From Amycolatopsis sp. NBRC 101858 (lineage in GTDB: Bacteria > Actinomycetota > Actinomycetes > Mycobacteriales > Pseudonocardiaceae), in NCBI RefSeq assembly GCF_030269325.1, contig NZ_BSTD01000007.1:248001-312000 (forward strand): a DNA stretch of 64,000 nucleotides, in the 5' to 3' direction. Every line of letters begins with the position of its first letter. Position 1 is the first letter of the stretch. A program made the translations under genes and the position numbers. This document shows positions 8,207 to 17,835 of this stretch, in pieces. The notes under the pieces were generated by a model. The model saw nothing but the letters and a program-made list of their open reading frames with translations, ran no database searches and had not been told where the DNA came from.

Positions 8207-9028
8207 ATGCAACGACGAAAGAACGGAGCGGTCCCAACCGTGCCCCGAGCAACCCGGCCGGCAGTCATCGCAGTCGCACACGAACTCCGCCGACTCCGCA
8301 CAGAACGCGGCCTCAGCCTTCGCCAACTCGCCACGAGGACAGGAATCAGCCCGTCCAGAATGTCAGCGCTCGAGACCGGGCACCTCGGGCCGGATCCCAT
8401 CACCGTCGCGTTTCTCCTCGGCGCCATCGGTATGCAGCTGACCACACTGGAGAAGCTCGTCCCGCTCGCGGCCCGCGCCGACGAGCCCGACTTCCTCGAC
8501 CCGACCGGGCACGACGAACGCATGCTGCGCACCGGATTCGAGAACCTGGCCACGGAAGTGTTCGAATGGTCGCCGATGTTGTTCCCCACGGCACTGCGCT
8601 CCGCCGGGTACTCCCACGCGATACGCGAATCCGGGATGCCCCACCCGGACACCGCCACAAGGGACCTCGTCCCCGCCTCGGCCCGTGTCTCCCTCGCCGA
8701 CAGCCCGGAGACCCGGTACACGTTCCTGCTCGGCGAAGCCGCCACACGACCCGACGCCTGTCCCCCGGACGTGCTCTGCGATCAGATCGAAGAAGTCGCG
8801 GCAGTGTCGAAAATGCTGCGCATCTCCATCAGCCTCGTTCCGGCATCCTTCTGCCCCACCGGCCTGGTTGAACCGTTCACCCTCTACGAAAACCACGACG
8901 GGCCTTTCGGCGTCGCCGTTCCCCACCACCGAGGCGTCGCCTACCTCACCAACAAGGCATCGGTGTCGGACTACGCAACAACCGCCACGTGGCTGCGAAG
9001 TGGCGTCGCGGCACCCTCCTGGCCATGA
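8207..9028 (+). CDS. XRE-family regulator with DUF5753 (Scr1-type)
   Basis: 273 residues. Residues about 20-80 are a clear helix-turn-helix (LRRLRTERGLSLRQLATRTG followed by ISPSRMSALETGH); the remainder matches the DUF5753 domain that follows the HTH in Scr1-like regulators, ending in ATTATWLRSGVAAPSW. These proteins are usually encoded beside a small DUF397 protein and often with a DUF574 methyltransferase; here the methyltransferase lies upstream, but no DUF397 gene is visible. A tiny membrane-protein ORF occupies that place instead. Starts at ATG 8207. Confidence 0.85.
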   Translation: MQRRKNGAVPTVPRATRPAVIAVAHELRRLRTERGLSLRQLATRTGISPSRMSALETGHLGPDPITVAFLLGAIGMQLTTLEKLVPLAARADEPDFLDPTGHDERMLRTGFENLATEVFEWSPMLFPTALRSAGYSHAIRESGMPHPDTATRDLVPASARVSLADSPETRYTFLLGEAATRPDACPPDVLCDQIEEVAAVSKMLRISISLVPASFCPTGLVEPFTLYENHDGPFGVAVPHHRGVAYLTNKASVSDYATTATWLRSGVAAPSWP

Positions 9029-9202
9029 CCGACTCCCGGCCGGCGCGTCCTGCCCTCCCTCCAGGCGGCGCATCGGCCGGGGCTCCACCCGCCGCTCGCG
9101 GCGGAGGCCGGGCCGGTGCACGGCCGACAGCCGGGCACTTCCGGGCGCGCCGGCCCTCGACTGCTGCCTCGTCACGCACAGCTTTCTCACGAAAGGCACG
9201 AC

Positions 9203-9415
9203 GTGCTCGCCGCGTCCTGGTCAACAACGCTCGTGCTCTCCACCATGGCCGCACCGATCGCGATCGCGGCCGCGCTCCAGATCGTCGACCACCGTCGCCA
9301 CCGATCGGCGTCACCGCCCAATCGACGAGCCAACGCAGCACCCCCGTCGACACAAAACGAACCACCACAAGAGCTCATGCAACGAGTCCTCGACGGCCTC
9401 CGCAACCTGCCATGA
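9203..9415 (+). CDS. Small single-pass membrane protein
   Basis: 70 residues from GTG 9203, with GAAAGG six bases upstream. Residues about 8-28 are hydrophobic (TTLVLSTMAAPIAIAAALQI), followed by a basic DHRRHR and a polar tail ending PQELMQRVLDGLRNLP, which is predicted helical. It sits 174 bases after the XRE regulator in the position usually held by the DUF397 partner, but has no similarity to that family by eye. Unknown function. Confidence 0.45.
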   Translation: MLAASWSTTLVLSTMAAPIAIAAALQIVDHRRHRSASPPNRRANAAPPSTQNEPPQELMQRVLDGLRNLP

Positions 9416-10289
9416 CCACCCCGCCACCTCCACAACCAGCTCCAGTTCTGGAGGAAGCCAGGAGCCAGGCATCCATTCTGCACCACCGGCAGCTCGATGA
9501 AACGCAATGCCGCTCCCCCGAGTCCGCGACGCTCGACTCACAACCGGGCGCGGATGACCTTCGACGGGGCCCTCCGATGAGGTACCCGGCCGGTGACCCG
9601 GCGATCCTCCTCCGCGCAGAAGCCCCACGCGCACCGCCGGCAACCGGCCACAAGATCCACGTCGACAGTCTGAGAGCCAGCGTGCCCCTCCACTCACCTG
9701 CCCCTGATCCGCGAGACATCGCCGCCGGGACTATGACGAGGTCAACAAACCGCCGCAGCGCTGGCTCGCCGGTGCCGCAGCCGCCGAACTTGACCGGTTT
9801 CAGTTCGACAGCTGCTGCGCCGGGTGTAACAGACGAGGCCGCCACAGCGTTTCTTGGCAAGGCCCCGGTTAGCTCACCGGTGTTGAACAGCATCCGAACG
9901 CCCACTCTTCTCGCCCCTGGTGACGATGGAATGCCAATCAATGGCCTGGCCGGCCCTGGCCGTGTCACGCAGGTCGTCGCGCGACTCTCATCGTGCCCGG
10001 CGATCCGTGCGCGCAAAGCGCGTCACAAGCCGCGGCGTCGTCAGTCCCATCACCGACGACAGATCGCACAGCACCGGGAACACAGTCGTGATTCGGGAAG
10101 TCAACCTGCGATGACCACAACAAAGTCGTATGTCGCTCACACGAACGAACGAGTAGAACTCGTCTGGCGGTGCACACGTCCGTCGAGGTGGCTTTGCCTG
10201 GATGAGCACCTCAGATCGCATGAGGCCAGAGCAACGTGGCACCACGCCTCGGCGATGCCGGATCAGCTGTTCGAGCGGGCGGTGATCTC
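9416..10289. other. Intergenic region with no confident gene
   Basis: Several long open frames run through on both strands, but none has a good start, ribosome site or family features. A short plus-strand stretch around 9735-9830 reads RWLAGAAAAELDRFQFDSCC followed by AGC, which looks protein-like and may be a gene fragment. Otherwise I see nothing I can name. Confidence 0.5.
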
Positions 10290-10658
10290 ATGAGAGAAGC
10301 CGAAGAAGCACATAACCTTCGCGAACAGCCACAGCGACTTGCCGCAGATGTATCTCGTACTGAAGCAGACGAGTTAAGTCGCCGATACCGGGCAGGCGAC
10401 TCATTGAGCGTGTTGATGGAAAGCTTCGACGGAAGCTACCGCACGCTGCGCAGAGTCCTCCGAAGCCAGGGCGTGGAGTTTCGCGAGAAGCGGCCGATGG
10501 TGAAGCCCGCACCGCCAGGAATGGTCGAGACCTATCGCAGTGGCAAGTCGATCATTGATACCGGCAAGAGATTCGGCCTGGGTCGGGACGTCACGAAGCG
10601 GATGCTACTGGACGCCGGCGTCGAACTCCGAGGACCGGGACGTCCTCCACAATCATGA
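10290..10658 (+). CDS. Small protein with two tandem helix-turn-helix units
   Basis: 122 residues from ATG 10290. Two similar units follow one another: LSRRYRAGDSLSVLMESFDG plus YRTLRRVLRSQGVEFREKRP (residues about 33-72), then MVETYRSGKSIIDTGKRFGL plus DVTKRMLLDAGVELRGPGRP (about 80-119). Each has the Y-R/S-x-G-x-S-I helix, a turn and an arginine-rich recognition helix ending in GVE-[FL]-R-x-[KP]-G-R. This resembles the HTH units of resolvase C-termini and phage/actinobacterial DNA-binding proteins. It probably binds DNA through both units. GC content is lower than in its neighbours, suggesting acquisition. Confidence 0.65.
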   Translation: MREAEEAHNLREQPQRLAADVSRTEADELSRRYRAGDSLSVLMESFDGSYRTLRRVLRSQGVEFREKRPMVKPAPPGMVETYRSGKSIIDTGKRFGLGRDVTKRMLLDAGVELRGPGRPPQS

Positions 10659-10710
10659 ACCGAACACGGCGACTTGTTGAATGTTTAATCATAAGATCGT
10701 CACGAACGAT

Positions 10711-10739
10711 GAGGTGCCCAGCAGGCTGCCGGGCACCTC
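10711..10739. terminator. Hairpin between convergent genes
   Basis: GAGGTGCCC (10711-10719) and GGGCACCTC (10731-10739) form a perfect 9-bp stem with an 11-base loop. It lies between the stop of the double-HTH gene and the stop of the small secreted protein, so it can end both transcripts. Confidence 0.75.
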
Positions 10740-10746
10740 ATTACGC

Positions 10747-10932
10747 TCAGTAGTAGCGCCAGTAGTCGCACCGCGCCATCGGAACTGCCAAGTCGGCGTG
10801 CGCCGGTGCAGCAACGGACGCAGGCGTCGTCGCTGAAACCGACGCAGGCGCCACCGTCGCAGCAGACGCGATCGCTGCAGAAGGCACCAACATGGCGCCA
10901 GCCACAAGCAGGCCCAGGCAGAAACGCTTCAT
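10747..10932 (-). CDS. Small secreted alanine-rich protein
   Basis: 61 residues. A classical signal peptide (MKRFCLGLLVAGAMLVPSAA, cleavage likely after IASA) precedes an Ala/Thr/Val-rich spacer and a C-terminal MARCDYWRYY. The mature peptide is only about 35 residues, with a single cysteine and an aromatic tail. ATG 10932 is preferred to the GTG two codons earlier because GAGG is five to eight bases upstream of it. Unknown role; small peptides of this kind are common in actinomycetes. Confidence 0.6.
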   Translation of the reverse strand: MKRFCLGLLVAGAMLVPSAAIASAATVAPASVSATTPASVAAPAHADLAVPMARCDYWRYY

Positions 10933-11735
10933 CGTCACCTCGTGGTTCGGAGCGCGTATTGAAATCCGCGCATTGGCGACGAACTTAGCCTACGACTTGA
11001 TGACCCCCGCCGGGGGGTGCGCAACGCATCCGACAACTCACAGCAACACTAGCCGCCGATTCCACCGTTTACATGAGGTCAATTCACATTACCCAACGGT
11101 AACGCCACCCGATCAGGCGATACGCCGCTCCCTCTCCGTGAAGATCTTTCGATCATGACATACGAGAGTCAGCCATCACAAGAACGATCACTACCATGCG
11201 GGATCAGCGATATCACAATGAGTAACATTTCTTCGGCATGCTCACCGCGCCGCATCCGAGCACGTCCAACGCGAACTCCACAAAAGAACAGCGTTCAACC
11301 AGCGAGATGTCGCAACAACTGATCATTCGCCAGCGAGTGCGCACCCCAACCATGCCAAGACCACCTCAGTGACCGCAGCACGCGACGCACATTCGCCACA
11401 TTCCCGTGGAATCGGACCGGGCTTCCCCCACAGCCTCGCTACGCTCCTCAGCACGGTGTGCTGCCACCTTGCACCCCGCCGCCGCGTCGCGCACGGCACG
11501 ATTCAGCCGGAGAAGCCCCCTCTACTCCGGACAGCTGCCGTGGGCACAATGCAACCGACGGCTCAACACGGACGGACACCACACGAGCGATCCGCCCGCT
11601 CGGCGCAGCCCGCACACACCGCAAGCCGTGGCCGTTATCGACAACACAGATCTGGCGCCCTGCAGATGAGCGACCACATCGCCGAAGCGGGCGACGCCAC
11701 CCCGAAACCCCGTCTACGGCCGTCGCCGGCACGGA
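10933..11735. other. AT-richer intergenic region
   Basis: About 800 bases between the small secreted protein (transcribed leftward) and the 3' end of the SARP regulator. The part 10985-11350 is clearly poorer in GC than the rest of the window and has no open frame with coding character. It should hold the promoter of the small secreted protein; otherwise I see nothing. Confidence 0.5.
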
Positions 11736-14700
11736 TCACGAGCGCGACAACCTCGGAGACGGCATCGCCACAGTGTCGCCGTCACGAGCCTGCGGAATCA
11801 CCGCGAAATCCAGCTCCTCCAGCAGCGCCTCGATCCGCTGCGCCTGCCCGACCCGCTCCCGATCACGGAACAGTTGCGCCGCCCGCTCCCACAACGCCCG
11901 CGCGTCATCTACGTTGCCCCGGTCTCGCAGAATCTGAGCCAACGTGTCCAGCGCCTTACCACGACCTGTCGCATGCCCGGACCGATCCGCGAGCTCAACC
12001 GCCCGATGAGCATGCTTCAACGCAACGCGGTCATCCCCCTCAGCGTGACGCAATCGCGCGAAAACGGTGTTCAGCTTCATCGCCGCCGGCAAGTACTGGC
12101 TCGCACTGACCAGCACAGAAGCTCTCTGGCACTGCTCGCCAGCTTCCTCAAAGCGGCCCATCCGGGTCAGCAGATCGCCCATGGCGATGTGAGTGAGGAT
12201 GCGCCCCGGCCCGTCATCGATGCGCTCCCGCAACACCAGAGCCTCCCGATACAACTCGAGCGCATCTGTCTCATGACCGCCCTGTTCCAGCAGCGCGTCG
12301 GCGAGGCGATGCAGCGCCGCAGCACATCGTTCCGGCTCCCCCAGCGCCCGCGCCGCGACCAGCGTCTCACGCGACATCGTCACCGCCTGCGCCACCCGGC
12401 CGGCGTGCAGGTGTCGCCGCGCCATGTTCAGCATCACCGTCACCCGGCCGATTCCGATGCCGTGCTCGTCGACCAGCCGCAACGCAGCCTCCAGATACGG
12501 CTCTGCACGCGAGTCCTGCCCCATCAGCAGCAGGACGTGCCCAAGATCGTTGAGACTCGAGGCCTCCGCGTCGACATCGCCCACCGCCGCGGCCGACGAT
12601 GCCGCCACCTTGAATCCGGTGATGATGTCGCCGAAGTAACCATGCCGGTCGAACACATCCGCGGTGAGTGACGGCAGGGTGAAGGCGACCTCGTGCAGCT
12701 GAAACTGTGCGGCAAGCTCCACCGATGCGGTGAGGGTCGTGCGCTCACGCAAGAACCACTGCCGTGCCGCGGCCGCTGTGGTGAACCGCGCCGCCACAAC
12801 GCCGGCGCTGATCTGCGGCATATCCAGGCGCCCCCGCCCCGGGTACACCATCCGATGCGCCTCGAACGCAGTCACCAAGTAGAACTCGAGCAACCTGCGC
12901 CGCGCCACATCACCATCGGTCAGCTTCCGCGCCAACGATGCCGCGAACAGCTGCAGCAGATTATGCATACGGTAACGGTCAAGATCGCCGGGTTGCTCAA
13001 TCAGGTGTGCCGCCACCAGAACGTCCAACGATCGCCGCACGCTCGAGACCGGCCGGCCATCCGCAGCCGCGACCGCGTCCGAGGCCACTTCGATTCCGGG
13101 GTGCAGTCCCAACATCGCGAATGTCCGCTGCTCGGCCGACGCCAGCCCCTGAAACGACAGCGTGAACGCCGACCGCAGACTCCCTCCCAGTCCGTCACCG
13201 TCGTTGCCCAGGTCCAGCAGCATGTCCGCGTCCCGCAGCGCGTCAGCCAGCGTCGTCAACCGCATGCCTGCCCGCGCGGCCGCGCGCACCGCAACCAGGG
13301 TCAATGCCAGTGCGTTGCCCTGGCACAGTCGGATCAGCCCCGTCACTCCGGCCGAGTCCTGGCGGACCCGCAGCCCGATCCGCCGTTCCAATAGCTCCCG
13401 CGACGCCTCTTCCGACAGCGGCCCCACCGTCACCACCGGGCATGTCCGTACCGCCAACAACGCCGAGAGCCGCTGTCGGGTGACCACCACGACCGTGCAC
13501 CCGGCCAGGACGCGCAACAACGGCTCGACCTGATCGGTCCGAGCCACATTGTCCAAGATCACCAGAATCCGTCGCTGCTGCAACAGACGAGTCAGCCGCG
13601 CCGCACGCGCGATCGAGGACACGATCTGATCGACCTGAACATCCATTAGCTCCAGGAGCAACTCCACAACGTCCGCGGCGCTTGCCCCGGCGGTCTGGCC
13701 ATCTCCGCGCAGATCGAGCATCACCACGCCGCCCGGGTAGCGGCTCGCCGCGCGGTGCGCCCATTTCAGCGCCACCGTCGTCTTGCCCACGCCCGGCGCT
13801 CCAGTGAGCATGAGCACCTCTGAACGAGGAAGACCGGCCGAGTCGGTGGTGAAGGCGTCGAGCTCCGCGATCACGCCCCCGCGACCCACGACACCGTCGA
13901 TATCCGGCGAGAGGTGCCAGACAGGCGGAAGTGTCCGATCATCGACAGTCTGCTTCTCCACCTGCGGTGAGGGAGGAGAAAGCTTCGGCAATGCCGGGAA
14001 CGTGGCCGCACCGGGCTTGATCACTTCGTTGTACACGGCGCGCAGCTCATCGGCTGCCTGCAGGTCCCCGCGCTCCCGGAACTCCCGATAGACCAGCCGG
14101 AAGTACTCTGCGGCCTCCAGGCCTCGGCCGGCAGCGACGAGCGCGCGGATCCGCAACTTCGCCAAGCTCAGCTCCATCGGGTGTGCGGCATCCAGCTCCT
14201 CCAGACGCGACACAGCCATCTCGGTCTGTCCGAGCAGCAACTGCTGGGCGGCCACGAACGCATTGGCCGGAACCCACTCGTTGCGTTCCCAACGACGGCG
14301 CCAGTCGTCGGCGGCATCGGTACGCAGCTCCCCCAGGGGCTCGTCGCGGCGCAGCCGCAGGGCGGCCAACGCTTCGACGTGCGCCCGATCGTGCTGGCCT
14401 CGGTCGTGGGATCCGCGCGCATGGGTCATCATCGATCGAAACTGCCGGTAGTCGATCTGCTGTTCATCGACATCGAGCCGGCAACCGGTTTTGGCGATGC
14501 TGATGCTGCGTGGATCAACACCTTCGGAGTCGAGGATCTGCCGCAGCCGGGCGCCGACTTGGTGCAGTGTCCCCAGGGCATCTTGCGGCAAGTTCTCCCG
14601 CTCATCCCAGGCCCAGGCGACCACGGTGTCCACCGACACCCGCTGATTCGGATGAGCGAGCAAGGTCGCCAGTACTTTGCCAGGGCGACCGCGCACGGGC

Positions 14701-14765
14701 TTCACGCCCGGATTCCCGTGCAGAAGCAAGGCCGTTTGCCCAAGAATTCCGAAGCTGATTTCCAC
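11736..14765 (-). CDS. SARP/AfsR-family regulator (winged HTH-BTAD-NB-ARC-TPR)
   Basis: 1009 residues, the size of AfsR-type regulators. Order: OmpR-like winged helix (about 1-100, GRPGKVLATLLAHPNQRVSV), bacterial transcriptional activator domain (about 100-250, helical), NB-ARC ATPase with Walker A GAPGVGKTT (322-330) and Walker B LVILDN (401-406), then TPR repeats to the end (about 690-990). Such proteins activate secondary-metabolite or developmental genes in response to nucleotide status and partner binding. The GTG at 14763-14765 has GGGAGG nine bases upstream. No biosynthetic cluster is adjacent. Its promoter lies in the divergent 520-base gap shared with the gene at 15288. Confidence 0.9.
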   Translation of the reverse strand: MEISFGILGQTALLLHGNPGVKPVRGRPGKVLATLLAHPNQRVSVDTVVAWAWDERENLPQDALGTLHQVGARLRQILDSEGVDPRSISIAKTGCRLDVDEQQIDYRQFRSMMTHARGSHDRGQHDRAHVEALAALRLRRDEPLGELRTDAADDWRRRWERNEWVPANAFVAAQQLLLGQTEMAVSRLEELDAAHPMELSLAKLRIRALVAAGRGLEAAEYFRLVYREFRERGDLQAADELRAVYNEVIKPGAATFPALPKLSPPSPQVEKQTVDDRTLPPVWHLSPDIDGVVGRGGVIAELDAFTTDSAGLPRSEVLMLTGAPGVGKTTVALKWAHRAASRYPGGVVMLDLRGDGQTAGASAADVVELLLELMDVQVDQIVSSIARAARLTRLLQQRRILVILDNVARTDQVEPLLRVLAGCTVVVVTRQRLSALLAVRTCPVVTVGPLSEEASRELLERRIGLRVRQDSAGVTGLIRLCQGNALALTLVAVRAAARAGMRLTTLADALRDADMLLDLGNDGDGLGGSLRSAFTLSFQGLASAEQRTFAMLGLHPGIEVASDAVAAADGRPVSSVRRSLDVLVAAHLIEQPGDLDRYRMHNLLQLFAASLARKLTDGDVARRRLLEFYLVTAFEAHRMVYPGRGRLDMPQISAGVVAARFTTAAAARQWFLRERTTLTASVELAAQFQLHEVAFTLPSLTADVFDRHGYFGDIITGFKVAASSAAAVGDVDAEASSLNDLGHVLLLMGQDSRAEPYLEAALRLVDEHGIGIGRVTVMLNMARRHLHAGRVAQAVTMSRETLVAARALGEPERCAAALHRLADALLEQGGHETDALELYREALVLRERIDDGPGRILTHIAMGDLLTRMGRFEEAGEQCQRASVLVSASQYLPAAMKLNTVFARLRHAEGDDRVALKHAHRAVELADRSGHATGRGKALDTLAQILRDRGNVDDARALWERAAQLFRDRERVGQAQRIEALLEELDFAVIPQARDGDTVAMPSPRLSRS

Positions 14766-15287
14766 CCAGACCGCCCTCCCATGGCGAACATCCGTCGCCA
14801 GCCCTCTCCGCCCCCGATATTTTCACACTCACCCAGGCAGATAAGCCAGTTCACAGCCTCGAATGCCCTGAATGACGATCACCACTGATCACGTGCCTGC
14901 AGATGAATCGGCAGGCCAGCACCCATTTTCGGTCCATCAAGCGCGACTGATGACAGATTGCGGACACCCATCACGACTGGACAATATTGCGACAGAAACT
15001 GCCACTATTGGCAGCTTGCCAGCACACGCCGGTCACAAATACACAACGCAACCCGATTATTCCACTTCCATACCACTGAGTCGATCAGCACCGCACCCAC
15101 CGATGCGCCGCCACCAGCACGCACGCCATCACCACACTCCAACTTTCCTTCACCGACCGATAAAAGACCACACTGACGATCTCCGTTGATCAACTGTCAA
15201 TGATCAGAACCAGCGACTGAAAGCCGTTTCTCAAGCCCTCCCAGCAACCTGGGGCCACGGCCCCACGATGAGAGGGAGAAATGCGGA
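14766..15287. promoter_or_regulatory. Divergent promoter region
   Basis: About 520 bases between the SARP regulator (leftward) and the gene at 15288 (rightward). It is less GC-rich than the flanking genes and has no convincing reading frame, so both promoters must lie here; an SARP operator is likely but I cannot point to a defined repeat. Confidence 0.5.
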
Positions 15288-16511
15288 ATGACGTGCACCT
15301 GGGTACGCAGCTCAATTGGCCACGCCGATCAGCACTTCGCCACCCGCCGCGACACGAAATCCGTACTGGTACCCGTACCTCACATCGTCGCCGGCGCACG
15401 CTTACTCGACCTGCTGCCGCTACTGGAAGCAGACCACCGCATCCAGGTCGTGTTCACCAACCCCGAAGACAACGACAACTGGCAAGCCACCCACGACTTC
15501 CTCCACGCCATCGGCGGCACAGTACTGCCCTGGACCCAAGCACGCCGCAGCGAATTCGATCTCGTCCTCGCCGGCAGCGTCCGCGGTCTTGACCACCTCA
15601 CCGCACCGACCTTGCTCATCCCGCACGGCGGCGGGTTGGGCCAGTACCGTCACTGGCACCCGCCCGGCGTCGCCACGTCACCGTCGCAGTTGCGCACCGG
15701 CCTGGGCCCCGACCAGCTGATGCACGAAGGCCGTGTCCGCGTCGAGACGATCGTCCTGGTCCACGACCGCGAACGGGAGCTGCTTGCCGACGTCTGCCCG
15801 CAAGCCCTGCCCGCCGCGGTCGTCGCCGGGGACATCGCCCTCGACCGCCTCACCGCCAGCCTTCCCTACCGCGATCACTACCGGCACGCCTTCGGCGTCG
15901 CCGACGACCAAGAGGTCGTCGTCGTGACCTCCACCTGGTCACCGCACTCGGCCTTCGGCCGCTACCCCGATCTGTTCGACCGCACCACCACCGAACTACC
16001 CCGCGACCACTACCGAGTCCTCGCCGCCCTGCACCCGCAGATCTGGGCTCATCACAGCCCCTGGCAAATCCGTGCCTGGCTCGCCGAAGCACGACGCACC
16101 GGCCTCACCCTCATTCCCCCCGACGAAGGCTGGCGCGCCGCCTTGGCCGCCGCCGACCACATCATCGGAGACGAAGGATCCGTCACCGGCTACGGCGCCG
16201 CCACCGGCGCCTCGATCCTGCTCACCCACACCCCCGACCGCGCACTAATGCCCGGTACCCCCGCCGCAGCGCTCGCCGAGCACGCACCTCGCTGGCAGCG
16301 TGATCAACCGCTCGCACCGCAGCTGGATGCCGCCGCGCGCGACCGCGACAAGGCCCGACTGCCCGACCTCATCCGCGGCCTGCTCAGCTCCCGCCAAGGG
16401 CAAGCCGGACAGATTCTGCGCCGCACGATGTACCACATGCTCGACCTGCCCGAGCCCGCGCACGCCGTAGCGGTCTCCCCAGTTTCCGTGCCTCCGGCGG
16501 TGACCCTGTGA
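15288..16511 (+). CDS. Hypothetical protein, GT-B/CDP-glycerol-transferase-like
   Basis: 407 residues, no signal peptide or membrane helix. The sequence alternates Rossmann-like strands and glycine turns: SVLVPVPHIVAGARLLDLLP, APTLLIPHGGGLGQYRHW, VVVVTSTWSPHSAFGRYPDL and DHIIGDEGSVTGYGAATGAS. The WSPHS...G...P loop and the late DEGSVTGYGA/P-G-T-P region are reminiscent of GT-B transferases of the CDP-glycerol glycerophosphotransferase type, but that is inference. ATG 15288 follows GGGAGA at about 15272. It overlaps the next gene as GTGA, so they form an operon. Confidence 0.6.
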   Translation: MTCTWVRSSIGHADQHFATRRDTKSVLVPVPHIVAGARLLDLLPLLEADHRIQVVFTNPEDNDNWQATHDFLHAIGGTVLPWTQARRSEFDLVLAGSVRGLDHLTAPTLLIPHGGGLGQYRHWHPPGVATSPSQLRTGLGPDQLMHEGRVRVETIVLVHDRERELLADVCPQALPAAVVAGDIALDRLTASLPYRDHYRHAFGVADDQEVVVVTSTWSPHSAFGRYPDLFDRTTTELPRDHYRVLAALHPQIWAHHSPWQIRAWLAEARRTGLTLIPPDEGWRAALAAADHIIGDEGSVTGYGAATGASILLTHTPDRALMPGTPAAALAEHAPRWQRDQPLAPQLDAAARDRDKARLPDLIRGLLSSRQGQAGQILRRTMYHMLDLPEPAHAVAVSPVSVPPAVTL

Positions 16512-17068
16512 CCCCTCACTCCGCGATCGTCACCCCACTACCCGCCGAGACAACCACCCAGCCCCTCACGGCCTGGCACTACGTCCACGGCCGACACCTC
16601 GGAACAGTCCTCAGCACCCGCATCGGCCGTCGCAGGCACGACCGCCAATTGCTCGCCGACATTGTCATCGCGCCCCCGCAGCGATGTCACGCTGATGGGC
16701 GATCGGCCCTGGCGAGGATTTTCGACAAGCTTCCTGGGCTCACCCTGGCCACCGTGCCGCTCGAGACTCCCGGGCTACTGCTCGGCGATCGCGCCGGGGA
16801 CACGACCGTTGTCCCCGAGGTCGCTGCCGAGATGGCCGCTCTTAGCACCTACCTCTGGCTGATCTCCGGGCGGCGGTTGCGCATGCTCGCAGCTATCCGT
16901 CAAACCCAGGGTTTGCGGTGCGACCTGCACCCGATCGAGTGCGCCGCCCTCCACGTCAGTGAGCAGCCCGACCGCTTCAGCGAGGAAGCCACTAGCAATC
17001 TCCCGCTGATCGTCACCGTAGGCGACCTCAGCCAACGCCAGCAACACTTCAGCCTCATACACCGCTGA
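16508..17068 (+). CDS. Hypothetical protein, probably 3'-truncated
   Basis: 186 residues starting at GTG 16508, overlapping the stop of the preceding gene by four bases (GTGA). The first 130 residues look coding (WHYVHGRHLGTVLSTRIGRR, GLLLGDRAGDTTVVPEVAAE, LSTYLWLISGRRLRMLAAI). The last 55 residues overlie, on the opposite strand, a decayed TPR gene, and their composition changes, so the natural C-terminus was probably replaced at about 16900. No family recognised. Confidence 0.5.
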   Translation: MTPHSAIVTPLPAETTTQPLTAWHYVHGRHLGTVLSTRIGRRRHDRQLLADIVIAPPQRCHADGRSALARIFDKLPGLTLATVPLETPGLLLGDRAGDTTVVPEVAAEMAALSTYLWLISGRRLRMLAAIRQTQGLRCDLHPIECAALHVSEQPDRFSEEATSNLPLIVTVGDLSQRQQHFSLIHR

Positions 17069-17195
17069 GCCCGATGCGCCCAGCACGTCACGCGCCTGCT
17101 GCAGCCGACTCAGGGCGACCTCGGGGCGCCTGGTCGCACGTCGATCCGAGCCAGTCCGAGCGCCACCCGTGCCACGCCTTCGTGCCGCCTGTGCT
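16900..17195 (-). pseudogene. Frameshifted TPR-domain remnant
   Basis: On the minus strand one frame reads WAEEHRRHEGVARVALGLAR then IDV, and a second, after a frameshift near 17125, continues RRPEVALSRLQQARDVLGAS, YEAEVLLALAEVAYGDDQRE and ASGFLAEAVGLLTDVEGG. The alternation of A-L-x-x-A and L-x-x-A-x-x-Y-G signatures is that of TPR repeats from LuxR/AfsR-type regulators. No ATP-binding or DNA-binding part is left nearby. Confidence 0.6.
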
Positions 17196-17240
17196 CCTCG
17201 GCCCACCTGCAGCAGCACCTCTCCGGTCCGGAAGTGCCGA

Positions 17241-17681
17241 GACGCCACGCCCGAAGACTGGATCACGCGATCCCGACACATCCTCGGGATCGCGGCTCTG
17301 CTACTGCCCCAAGCTGTGCGATCTCGGTTGATCACCGAGTGGGCGGGCGAGCTTGCCCAACTTGCCACCACACGACAACGCGCTGGATTCGTAGTCGGCG
17401 TCATCCTCGCCATGACCGCAACCTCCTCAACACTTGGAAAGCAGACGCCCCGGCACCGACGACGCTCCAGCACCAACGCCGTTCTGTCCGGCGGCGCAGT
17501 CGCTGCCGTGGCCCTCAACACCGGCCTCACGTGGCCGGTCGCCGTCATCGTTGTGGCCGTGCCCGCCGTAATCGCGGCAGTTTTAGCGATGCTACGGCCA
17601 CCACGGCACCGGCAGCTTGTCGCGACCACCGGCCCGGAGTGCTGCACGACCTCCCACAGGTCTCCACAGACACAGCCATAG
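17241..17681 (+). pseudogene. 5'-truncated membrane protein gene
   Basis: The frame from about 17241 reads DATPEDWITRSRHILGIAAL, LLPQAVRSRLITEWAGELAQ and then two hydrophobic helices (FVVGVILAMTATSS; VAVIVVAVPAVIAAVLAML), ending at a stop at 17681. The L-L-P-x-x-x-R-x-R-x-x-x-E-W-x-x-E-L motif is common in actinobacterial membrane proteins of the permease-prefix type. There is no in-frame start with a ribosome site: the upstream part is the antisense of the TPR remnant. It appears to have lost its beginning. Confidence 0.45.
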
Positions 17682-17835
17682 ACACCGTCGCGATACCACC
17701 AGCACACCGATGACCGTCAGACGCGCCAGGCTTGCAAAGAAGCAAACGCCGCTCCGTAAGCGATCGTGCCAGCAGCAGGCCATTCACGGTCGCACCGAAT
17801 ACGGATCCCATACGCGATTGCGCGACCTCGATCCA
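17627..17835 (-). pseudogene. Decayed paralogue of the secreted SH3b protein
   Basis: The minus strand here repeats, in several frames, the end of the intact gene at 20724-21272. WWYRDGVYGCVCGDLWEVVQ matches WSYRGGTYGWVRGDLWEVEQ, CKPGASDGH matches CKRGASDGH, and GTIAYGAAF matches GTIARGATF. At DNA level the similarity continues through about 17830 against 20920-21000. At least two frameshifts and no start remain. Confidence 0.75.

Noticed and set aside
8989..10293. 434-codon plus-strand open frame
   Set aside because: Begins inside the XRE regulator gene and is Pro/Arg/Ser-rich throughout; no start with ribosome site and no family features.
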